Shown here piece after piece: positions 51,577 to 61,917 of a stretch of DNA of 64,000 bases (its first letter is position 1; every line of letters begins with the position of its first letter). A program made the translations under genes and the position numbers. Location of the stretch: assembly GCA_047495785.1 (NCBI GenBank), contig JBLDXI010000015.1, positions 2,914,001 through 2,978,000 on the forward strand, read 5' to 3'. Under the pieces are notes generated by a model. It ran no database searches and was not told where the DNA came from. It saw nothing but the letters and a program-made list of their open reading frames with translations. This DNA comes from Lepidodermella squamata (Eukaryota > Gastrotricha).

Positions 51577-53237
51577 ATGCGAACACAATATATGTGCGAC
51601 GCAAGTCAGACTTTCAACATCTCAAACAGCTCAGAGGCATGCATTCAGCAGTTTTTCACGGAGCTCTTCCAAGATCAAGGCGAAAGCTACGTCGAAGCAG
51701 CACAGTTAGCGACGAACCTTGGACTCCTCCTTATCGGATATCTCAGCAACGCGATAGCTCTTCATGGCGCTATTCGCGGCTCCTTCAGCGTTCCGGGCTA
51801 TCGGCGTTTTCTCATCAGTCTTCTCGCCAGTGATTTCTACATTTTAACTGCTAATGGAGTTCAAATCCTACTGACGACATCGCTTTCTTTCGGGTATGAA
51901 TTTACTGCACCTTTCACAGCGTGTGCGATTGATGTGATCCAGCGGCTATCAACTACCGGTGTTTTGGTCAATATTCTAAACTTTGTACTTCTTTCCTATG
52001 ATCACTTTTCCCAAGTTGTTTATCCACATTCACACAATTTGGTAGGTCTCGGAATTTGTTACTTTGCATTTTAAGCTCAATGTTTTCCTATAGCTTGGCA
52101 ATGAAAAATCTGCGAAGATAGCAGTTGTCCTGGTTTGGCTATTATCCATTTTTACTGGCTATGTGGACTTCCCTGTGCGAGCCATTTTGTATCTCACTGA
52201 AAGTTCCAACCCTCCAAAACTTGCTAAACGAGGCTCGAAATCGAAAATTCGGAGCTTGAATAGAACCAGGCTAAAAGCTCCAAAGTTTACGCAATCAATG
52301 CAATACTCTGAAGATTCATCCGCAGATAGGGAAGCCAGAAGTAGCAAAGCGGTACCTCAATCATGGTGCAACGACAATGCAGCTTCGTCAAACAGCCTCT
52401 ACCGGATTTCCATGGACTTGTGCGTCTTTCTTCTTGCGTTTCTCATAATCATTCTATTGGTCATCCTCTGCGCGGTTGTGTTGCGAGAAACTTCCCGTTT
52501 AGTATCACGGCGACGCTTGCGTAGATCTATGACGACTGCAGTCATGCTTCTTGGCTTCTTCATTGCTTGGTAAGAGATATCATCACACTAGAAATACTTT
52601 GATTTATTTGCTTCTTTCAGTTGGATGCCGATTGTTTGTTACGAAACTGTCCTCGTGCTACCGGTGCTTATGGATAAAATGTTTGCGAAGGGCTCGCAGC
52701 GCTACTCAGCTTCGATTCGACGAATTTTCCCTGCAGATGTTGATGCAATAGTCCATCCGATCTGCTTCATGATCTTCATGCTCGCACCCACTGTACCTGC
52801 TATCATTTTCATCTTCAGGAATCGCCAAGTGAGCTCGTGAGTTTTGACCTTGATAATTAGTTCCCAATTAGCTGACCGGATTTTTGTTGTTTTCAAGGTT
52901 TTTGGCAAATCGTTATGGTAAATATTTGCCTGCGCCCTGTTACGATAGATTGTTTCTACGAAAGGTTTCCCTGTCTTCATCAATATCAAGCAGGCGACCG
53001 ACACTTGCCCCTTGCACCGAGCGTAGGCTGTCAGTCGTGCTCAAGTGGGATGCTTCAACGCGGACTTCAGTAGCTTTCTTGATGGCAAGGCCTGTCATCG
53101 AGGAAGAAGAAGAAGAGGGCGCCGATGAGAGCTTATTAGTTATGGAGCAGATGGTTGAAAGCCCTTCAACGGCTGAAAATTGTGCTAGAAATTACGCCGA
53201 TTCTCCACATAGTTCCTCTCTTTCTACAACCGCATGA
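51577..53237 (+). CDS. Divergent rhodopsin-like GPCR 5 of 7 (498 aa)
   Basis: Exons 51577-52041, 52094-52569, 52621-52836 and 52898-53237; phases close to 498 residues (493 if Met at 51592 is used; I cannot decide). The N-terminus has N-glycosylation sites and an acidic EALFxELF-like stretch shared with GPCR 6 and 7. VPGYRRFLISLLASDFYI leads TM2; TM3 Cys at FTACAID; motif SYDHFSQVVYPHSHN. Loop 2 is basic and short, with its Cys at SWCNDN. TM6 CWMPIVCYE is formed across intron 2; TM7 ends TVPAIIFIFRN, with Phe for Tyr. The tail is acidic (EEEEEEGADE). Confidence 0.86.
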
Positions 53238-53877
53238 ATTTATATAAAAAGGCATAACGATTATTGCAGATTATATAATCATTTTTCCGCGTTTTCAATC
53301 GAAGAATGTCGGGTGGGATAATGCAATTTCACACGCAATTACAGTCCGCCGATATACAGCTTTGATATTCCTACGATTACGCATCGGCTCATTCAAGGGG
53401 CTTGTGATGCTGAGAAGCGGAAGTCCAGCTGGAAATAGTATTTGATGCATTGACGATTTCACACTAACTTGCCACATTTTGAAATCATTAATACAGTATA
53501 TGGCTCTCGATTTAATAAGTCGCAGGTCGCAATCCCTACGCCCTACGCCTGCTAATCCCCGAATGTTTCGGACATTGACGAGGTTTGAAAATGCTCCGAG
53601 CGTGAAGGATTAATCTGCTGCTTTTCCAAATAAAAGCGAGAACGTGGTTTGTACTCATCGACTGAATTTTAAATTCATTTAATGAGAGCGTCGTAAATAT
53701 TTCCCATACTGGGAACAAAGCGTTTTTGTCATTTGAGCGTTTAATTATTTATCGATTCCGCCATTTGAATAGCATTTAAGCATGCTCACATGCGCATATT
53801 AGGTAGATATTTTACCAAATAATTTGAACCGAATGGAAGAGTGATTAGCCATTTTTTGCTGTTGATTAATCGGATCG
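53238..53877. other. Intergenic stretch before GPCR 6
   Basis: No gene or clear repeat was recognised. Confidence 0.4.
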
Positions 53878-55333
53878 ATGCGGAAAATGGAGCTAAATTC
53901 TAGTGACCAATATTTGGACGATTACTTCAGCGAATTATTCGACGACAGTAATCGCCTCTCTTCTGAAGCTCTTCAAATTACTGTAAATGCTTTGCTGGTA
54001 ATTATTGGCATTCTGATCAATGCCATTGCCCTGCAAGGAGCTTTTCAAGGCACATTCAGCCTACCGGGTTATCGGCGATTCCTCATAAGTCTGCTTTCAA
54101 GTGATTTGTACATTTGTCTCGCAAATGGCGTCCAAACTCTGCTGACATTTTTGTTAAGCAACGAGTACATTTACCCTGAAAATTCTTACAACGCCTTGGA
54201 TATCGTGCAAAGGATCACACTCACCGGCATTTTGGCTCACATTTTAAATTTCATGATCCTCTCTTTCGACCACTTCGCTCAGGTTGTCTATCCACATGCA
54301 TATAATATTGTAGGCTTTGAACTCATGTTAAATGCCGGCTGATTTGTTTTTCTTACAGTTGGGGAGCACTCATGCATCGAATATTGCGATACCCATAGTC
54401 TGGATAGTGTCGATTATTGTCGGTTTTATAGACTTCCCTATCCGAAGTGCGATTACGGCTCTAGATAATCTTTATGTTAGCGAAAAGGTGGCCTCTGATC
54501 CCGCCACAGCCTCCGTCACGAGGAGGAGCCAATCGAACACGAAATACAGACAAACTACAACCAGCATGACTACAGAACCAGTGGTTTACAGAAACCTAAC
54601 TTCCAATAGTCTCTATCGCATTTCAATAGATCTAGCTGTCTTTCTACTCGCAATATTTCTCATGGTTTTCCTCATTGTCCTGTGTGGCATTGTTGTCAAA
54701 GAAACGACAAGGCTTAACTCTCGTCGTCGCCTTAGGCGGTCCATGATGACCGCTATTCTGCTTCTGGGTTGTTTCGTCGCGTGGTAATTAACTCCTCTAA
54801 TTAAAGTATTTGCTTATATTTCTATGTTATTAGCTGGGCACCGATCGTTTGCTACGAGATGGTACTAGCTTCCCCGGTGATTCTTGACCAAATTTTTTCG
54901 CCAGAATTTCATCAATTTGCGACTGGTATCCGCAGCATTTTTCCGGCTCAAGTCGATGAGATTCTCCACCCGATCTGTTTTACGATATTTATGTTCGCAC
55001 CCATCTTCCCTCCGCTGATTTTCATCTTCCGGAATCGTCAAATCAACAAGTTTGTCATGTTGCTAATTGATTATGACCAGTTGAAATAAGTCACTTTGTC
55101 GCATCAATAGATTCCTAATTACTCGCTACGCTAGAATCTTGCCGGAGAGTTGCATTCAGAACAGTATAGATCGGAACTTCTCTACGTCGGCTCGGCAGTC
55201 CATGGATGAGCGCAGGGCGTCGACTGCAATTATGTTGAAATGGGACAGCCAGCAGAAAGCGACCGTGGCTTATTTGATTAGGAAAAGTGCGGCTGAAGCG
55301 GAAAAAATTACGATGAACATTGCCAATGGATGA
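53878..55333 (+). CDS. Divergent rhodopsin-like GPCR 6 of 7, lacking the conserved disulfide (431 aa)
   Basis: Exons 53878-54309, 54359-54783, 54834-55049 and 55111-55333; phases close to 431 residues (start could be the Met at 53887). LPGYRRFLISLLSSDLYI leads TM2; motif SFDHFAQVVYPHAYN; TM6 CWAPIVCYE is formed across intron 2; TM7 ends FPPLIFIFRN. The Cys at the start of TM3 is Asn (SYNALDI) and the loop 2 Cys is also gone (VVYRNLTSNSLYR, with a new N-glycosylation site). All six other receptors keep both. The third and fourth exons join at the same place as in GPCR 5 and 7. Confidence 0.86.
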
Positions 55334-56113
55334 CGCGCTCTAGTTATATTATATATATTATATAGGTTGACACCCTCCGGCTATAATTCAATTTTCAGTT
55401 TCTAGCAACATTTGCTATGAATTCATTATGGGTTAAACAAATAAAATCCGAATAAATAAGTATACCTTTAGGAAAAGAATGACTGATCCCTAGATTTCGG
55501 GATTTATAAACAGACGGAGAATGCGCCCTCATCAATGACCCGCAAGTATGTCCTAAATTATGTTGGTCCAAGAACATTTGGAAGTGGATGAAGGGTGCGA
55601 GATGAATCTTTCATGAACGGAGCATAACTGCAGCTTCGTCCGTCGCAGAATTAAGCTGTTTTTGTTATTGTTCGATAAAACGCCGGCAAAATCAGTCGAT
55701 TTTTGCTTCAAAGAAATGCCTCCTATAACAATCTACGCCTGCGTTCTGCATTTAGTATATACAATATACTAAATATACATATACAGCGGCAGTCCTTTTA
55801 TTACGCATGCATACATGCACAGGAAATTATCAACGACGACAAGGACCATTCCACAGTTTTTGATAGTATTACAATTACGCATTTATGCATAGCTCATTCA
55901 ATTCACTTTTCCATATTTTTAATCAGTTAATGTATATATATAGAAAAATATACGGAGGGAATCGATGCCTCACACGCAGCAGCCGAAGATAAGGATACGC
56001 GCGAAGGTCCCATTATAATCTTCAATTTTCTCTAACATGCTTTCGCTCACATCGATATGAATTTCATTGATCAATTTCGGTTCCGAACATAAGGAAAGCT
56101 ACTTCGAGACAAT
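55334..56113. other. Intergenic stretch before GPCR 7
   Basis: No gene is seen. A short AT-rich dyad (TTTAGTATA with TATACTAAA) is near 55751-55772. Confidence 0.4.
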
Positions 56114-57829
56114 ATGGATGTGTCACTGAACGAATCATTGCTCAGCCCCTACGAAAATCAAAGTATGCCGAAAGGCTATTCATCGGTTGATAACACATTG
56201 GACCTATACTTCTCGGAGCTTTATGCCGGTGAAAATGACGACTTTTGGTCCGAACTTGTGCAGCTAATAATCAACGCTTCATTTTTAATCATCGGATTCG
56301 TTGCAAACATTATCGCTTTGCAAGGCACGATTCGAGGGACCTTCAGCTTACCCGGTTATCGCCGATTCATGATTAGCCTGCTATCTAGTGACATTTACAT
56401 CAGCACTGCTAATGGGATACAAATTTGGCTGTCGACAACAGTCAGTTTGGGTCAGGATATAACAGCACCGTATACATACTGCGTTATTGATTTCATTCAA
56501 CGGGTTACAACTACCGGCGTACTCGCGAACACCTTTTGCTTTGTCATCCTTTCTTTCGACCACTTCATCCAAGTCGTTTATCCTCACTCATATGACGTGG
56601 TAAGGAATTTTTCATTCTGCAATTTTGAGCTATAGATATTATATTATTTTGCAGCTTAGCAGTGAAGCTAGCGCGAAGATAGTAATATCGATTGTCTGGA
56701 TAATATCCCTCACTGCTGGTTTCGTGGACTATCCCATAAGAGCTCTGATAGCTTCATTTGGACACGAACCTGCAGTTAGCAAATCTGAGGTTTCACGGCC
56801 AGAAACGAACGAAACGATAGAGACAGATCAACATTCTATCACATTCGCTGTCGTTTCTTTGGCTCCCCAAGTTCCTTCAACGGTTTTCCCACCATTTGCA
56901 TCAAGTCTTTCATCACTGGAACAATTCGAGACTAATTTGACCCGATCGTTGCGGTCAGTGGGCGAGACGACACTTGATTCATACATTGATTCCCTCGGGG
57001 ATTCTGCGGCGACAACCCCTGCACAGAAACCAGGGTGTGACGATAACGAAATGTCGCCAAATAATATTTATCGAATTTCAATGGACCTTTCCGTGTTCAT
57101 TCTATCCGTCTTTCTCATGATCTTTCTTGTCATTCTGTGCGGTTTTGTGGTCAAAGAATCCAACCGCTCGACATCACGGCGAAAACTTCGGCGATCAATG
57201 GTGACTGCGATTTTACTACTCGGATGCTTCATTATCTGGTAAGTCAGGGCTATTTCCATCCACTAGGTCTAAAACTAAATGTTTCTCGATTTTGGTAGCT
57301 GGGCGCCAATAGTGTGCTATGAAATGATGCTGGCTATTCCCGTTCTTCTCGATTATTTCTTCTCACCAGATTCATCGTATAATTATTACTCATCAGGCGT
57401 GCGAGAGGTCTTCTCTGCGGAGGCTGACACGATCATTCATCCAATTTGCTTTTCGATATTCATGCTGTCCCCCGCAACCCCTCCTATAATTTTCATCTTC
57501 CGCAATCGACAAGTCAATAGGTATTTATTCATAGAAATTAGCCTTTAATCTTTATCGATTGATGGGCCCATTTACATAGGTATCTGGTCACGCATTATGG
57601 TAATCTCATTCCGGCATGCTGTCTGAAGAGCAAGTTAATGAGCCAGCACCGCGGGAGCATCTGCTCGATTCGCACCCCACCGATGCTTCCACCGGGCAGC
57701 GAGGAAGACGGTGCGTCATTCATCGCGATAGATCGAAGACCTTCGCAAGCTTACAGCCTGAAGCGGGTAACGTTCCGTGCCAATCAACAGGACGAATCGT
57801 TTTTCATAGACAACGTGCCGCCTCAATAA
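56114..57829 (+). CDS. Divergent rhodopsin-like GPCR 7 of 7 (513 aa)
   Basis: Exons 56114-56599, 56655-57238, 57299-57520 and 57580-57829; phases close to 513 residues. The N-terminus carries two N-glycosylation sites and LYFSELYAGEND. LPGYRRFMISLLSSDIYI leads TM2; TM3 Cys at YTYCVID; motif SFDHFIQVVYPHSYD. Loop 2 is long, with Glu/Thr/Ser-rich sequence and its Cys at PGCDDN. TM6 CWAPIVCYE is formed across intron 2; TM7 ends TPPIIFIFRN. GPCR 5, 6 and 7 form a closer subgroup (VYPH after the TM3 motif, IFIFRN after TM7). Confidence 0.87.
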
Positions 57830-57959
57830 GATTAGTATTTTCCACGCCCCGATGATGTTTACTTCTTTTACGCACTTTTCTTTATTAAATTTTTGAGATG
57901 AAGCAACTCGCAAATTTAGACTCGTGACTTTATTTTGATCACCGATGAGAAAATGTTCA

Positions 57960-58420
57960 TTAGCTCTTGATTGCAGGCATCAGTTCGAATGCTATCGATA
58001 GTCCGCCGTTTCGAACAGTCTCTCGCGTTACGTTACCGAGAATGACGCGGACAAGTCCTAGACGGGCATCAAATTCCAAAAGTAGACAATCAAAGTAAAA
58101 TCAACACGCGACTAACCTGCGCCATAGCTTACTCTCAGACGTAGAATGTGCGTAACGCGGCCTGAAGACAGCGACTTAGCTCGATTAAAACATACGATCT
58201 TGAACTCCGTAGGCTTGACCGTCCTGTTCGTGAATTCAACGAATTTGTCCTGCAAGCTCAATTTCTTAGACAGATATTCCAATCGCTGAAGGGCGACCGT
58301 GTTATTTGCACATTCAAGAACTGGTACAGCATTTGCCCTTTCCGCAACTTTACCAGAAATTGCCCACTCCACAAAGCAAATTAAAAAGGCCGACGAAAAA
58401 AATCCTACGAGTCGATACAT
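57960..58420 (-). CDS. Small secreted protein of unknown function (133 aa)
   Basis: Exons 58420-58117 and 58057-57960 (phase 1) give 133 residues from MYRLVGFF; an upstream in-frame Met (58456) would add 12. A signal peptide (FSSAFLICFVEWAISG) is followed by a domain with two Cys and N-glycosylation sites, ending LSIAFELMPAIKS. The acceptor (CCGTCTAG) lies inside what would otherwise be intron sequence close to the donor, so intron 1 is 59 bp. I recognise no family. Confidence 0.55.
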
Positions 58421-59068
58421 TTTAGCATTAGTTTTATTGAAAAAAGATGAAATCATTTATTAAATAGGGTGTAAAAAGATCATTAATCATTGTCGTCTGA
58501 TGGATAATCCCAGTTATAGTGTTATTTTCGGGCTATAAATTCGCACGTGTGTTCCGATTAAAATCTGCGCTTAAATGCGTAAATAAAAAGTGACGCGATA
58601 TAAATTAACGGCCAAGAGCAGGAAGATTTTTCTATTAAGGCTGAGCGTGTTACTAGCCCATTGCCTTTGTTTGAGCGTGAGTCATCGATCGATGGAATGA
58701 GTCGCGCGCGCGCGCACCTGGGATAGCGTCCCACAACACGCGAGATAATATGACGTTTAAATTCTTGATTGCCGCGCGACGCAAAAGTGGAAGATCAATT
58801 TGACGATGACGACATGCAGGTGATGATGTTTGCTCATTCTCGAGCAGACATCTTCATCCTAAACTTGAGCAAATACTGATGTTGGCTTGCAGTGTCGAAG
58901 AAAGGACAGAGGGGAAGAAAAAACACAGAGCGCTGGTATTTTTAATGGGAATTTTATGCCGTGCCTAAAACCTGACTCATGCACATTAACGGACACTCAT
59001 CAGACTTACCAGGTCGGAAATCACGATTGTTTCGTGTGCACTTTTCGAGTTCCTAACACGGACGTATA
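58421..59068. other. Divergent intergenic stretch
   Basis: No gene is seen. A GC dinucleotide run (GCGCGCGCGCGC) is near 58697-58712. It should contain the promoters of the small secreted gene (minus) and the Cys-rich gene (plus). Confidence 0.45.
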
Positions 59069-61717
59069 ATGCTCGGGACAAAGCTTTTTATTAAATTAGC
59101 TTTTCTGGTGTCTATTATATCAACTACAGGTTAGCTGAAAGATGATCGATGACTAATTTCTATTTCAAACTATTTTTTTTAATAAAGATGCTCTAACGAG
59201 TTGTACTAAAGCCGCCGATTGCGGTATGAACCAGTACTGCAGGTATTACGACCATTCAAAAGAAATTCCTCCCCTGTGGCCACCGTGTCCTCATTTTGGA
59301 TTGTGCGTCTGCGTGGAAAATACCTTAATGCTCCAAAATGGATCTTGCACCCCAAGTAAATTCATTATTGTACGGACGATTTCCACCTTAATTATTCTTT
59401 TTTTATTAAGTCACATTGCTCAAATTGGGAGACAACTGCACGGGATCGGTCAATGAGCGAGTTGTGAATCCTGAAATGATGAGATGCCAAGCTGGTGTTG
59501 TGGTCTGCAACTGGCCATACGCCCCCGATGATAACAACAACACCTGCTTGGTAACAACGACAACCCAAACAACATCAACAACGACAACTAATTTGCCAAC
59601 CACTCAATTTATCGCTCCTTCTCAGCCCTTGTTCAACAATTTTACTCTATCGATTTTAGCCGTGACTTTACCACCATCGACTACTCCTATTCAGTTTAGC
59701 GGGGCTACTCGGCCTGTCCAAGCGGATCAAGCCAGTAGCGACTCGACTTTCGCAAACTATCTGGCATCATGCAATCCTGCTAATCGACTGTTCTGCGACC
59801 AGCCCCGCCAAGGTTTATGTTGTCTTCTCCGCGGGCCTGATCCCAACTACCAACAGTGCCAATGCTGCGACCCTCATAGCACATTTGACATGACTCTGAA
59901 TAGATGCCGTCCTAGACTTTACGGCGATCTATGCGTAAGTGATGAAGATTGTAACAGCGGTTTGATTGGTAGCACCGGTTTCGAGTGCCGGCTGGGGAAG
60001 TGTCGATGTGCTACTAATTTTGAACCTATTGACAACTTGTATTGGAATGAAACTGGAAGGTCGACATACGTCAGACGGATATGTGTCATTCAGGGAGCTA
60101 CAACATGGGTACCAACCGGTCACGAATGCACTATGAATCCAGTAATATGAAGCTTTCTGATTTCCCTATATTTTCATTTTCCTTAATTATAGCATGTCTA
60201 CTCGCAATACAATACCACGAGGATTTGTCACACGAGAGCTTTTTGCCACCAGTGCTTTCGTGAGCGGATAAGCTTTACCGACGCTCGAAGCCGCACTGTT
60301 GGGGTATGCCGTGAAATCGCTTGCTCTGGCGATTTAGAGTGTCAATCCGGCATGAAATGCAATAAATGGAACTTCATGGTCGATCCGCCTTGTGAACGGG
60401 GCATGTGTGACTGCGACAAAGCCAACGCTTACTACCTCGACCGCTATAGCCGCTGCTCGCCATGTGAGCTGCCATAAATTAACTGAATTTTGTTTCATTC
60501 TTTCTTCATTATTTAGATCGATTATTAACTCTAGGAGATCGATGCATTTTGAATTATCCCTTTGGTCTCTACCCCTGGTTTCAGACGAATGAGGACTGGG
60601 ATGGGAAGCGTGATTGTGTTCAGGTGCGAGGTGCCGCAGTTTCCGTTTTCACCGGAGTAATCAAGTGCTCATTACCACTCTTCGAAGAGGTGGACGGAAA
60701 TTGCGTTCCGAACAATGAAACAACAAGTTCGCTGCTAATCAAACGCAGCTACGGCGAGGCATGCGACGACTCGGACTCCCGGCAGCCACGTGTTGTCTGT
60801 GATTCGGACAAAAAGTTGAACTGCTTCAAGAAAAAATGCTTGTGTACCGAGAATGATGCAGCTGTGCCTAGCTACATTTTCTGGGATGGCACCACCTGCA
60901 GACCGAGTGAGTACATTTAAACCCAGAGTTTTAGAACGGAGTATATTTATACACTGACAGAGACACTTGGAGACGCGTGCAAAACTGACGTTGAATGCTT
61001 GACGGGATCTTACTACCCGCCGACCGTGGTGGGAGCTCGATGTTTGAAAAATATCTGCGCTTGTTCGGAAAATTTTACTTCGATCGATGTCAACAACTTG
61101 GTTTTCGACAATGGAGCTAATACGCAGAAAATCACGAAAACCAAGTACTGCTTCCCTCCTAATGTCACTATAGTCAACAAAGGTAATGTGTCTATAGTCT
61201 ATACTACAATAGAAATAATGGTCACTAGAATATCTCACTAGAAATAATGGCAAACCTTGTGATTTTAAGGGGGCGAGTGTCATAACGACGTCATTGGATA
61301 CGCTGAAGATTCATTGCTGCTACCTGAGTCGCCCGGTCCTGCTTTAATATGTGACGCCGCTCAGGACCTGTTTTGCCTCCGTTGCCCGGCTGATTTCGGC
61401 CCTGATGACGAAACGAGAGGAATTTGCCGTAAGCTTTGAGCTAAATAATCAGTTATTCTTGGTGTAATATAAGAGATTATAGGGAGTTTCAAGCTACCAC
61501 CATTCTTACCGCCGCCGAATTTTGTGGCTCTATGCGGCACTGTGGGTCTAACGACGCAGATTCTGGCCGATGCTATAACAACTCCGGCAATGACCTCGCC
61601 TGTACCAGTTGGCCAGGTGGCGCGGTGCCATGCAGCGATTCAGAGAGCTGTCTTTGGACAATCAGTGCTGATATTACTTTCGATCACAAGTTTCGTAATT
61701 TACTGACGTGTAGTTAG
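59069..61717 (+). CDS. Secreted Cys-rich protein with repeated EB-like modules (741 aa)
   Basis: Exons 59069-59129, 59188-59355, 59411-60141, 60193-60463, 60517-60906, 60961-61182, 61270-61428 and 61494-61717; phases close to 741 residues. Signal peptide MLGTKLFIKLAFLVSIISTTG, a first Cys module, a Thr-rich mucin-like stretch (about residues 120-145), then repeated modules such as GDLCVSDEDCNS, FECRLGKCRC, GEACDDSD, CFKKKCLC, GDACKTDVEC and CLKNICAC, like the EB and EB-related Cys-rich modules of nematode secreted proteins. Exon 8 uses the acceptor TTTCAAG; the alternative upstream AG would give a frame with few Cys ending at 61706, which I consider less likely. A role in the extracellular matrix or cuticle is inference. 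Confidence 0.7.
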
Positions 61718-61917
61718 TGTTTGTTAAGCAAAGCTATTTTTGTCAAAGTAAAGTATATTTTCTAGCCTTCATATCACGTCTTTTCGCCTGTGTAGTCCAG
61801 TTTTTTTATTTTTACAAAACCTTTGATCTTTGGTAAAGTTTTTATTGCCTCTTGGCTTTAATATTGTCGATAAATAATTTGGCATAATTTAGCTTTCATC
61901 ATGACAGCTTTATCGTA

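Noticed and set aside
58690-58712. GC dinucleotide run as a regulatory Z-DNA element
   Set aside because: A short simple repeat with nothing else to support a function.
61494-61706. Alternative last exon of the Cys-rich gene ending in a hydrophobic tail
   Set aside because: That frame has only two Cys, while the frame from the TTTCAAG acceptor has nine and fits the repeated modules. RNA data could reverse this.
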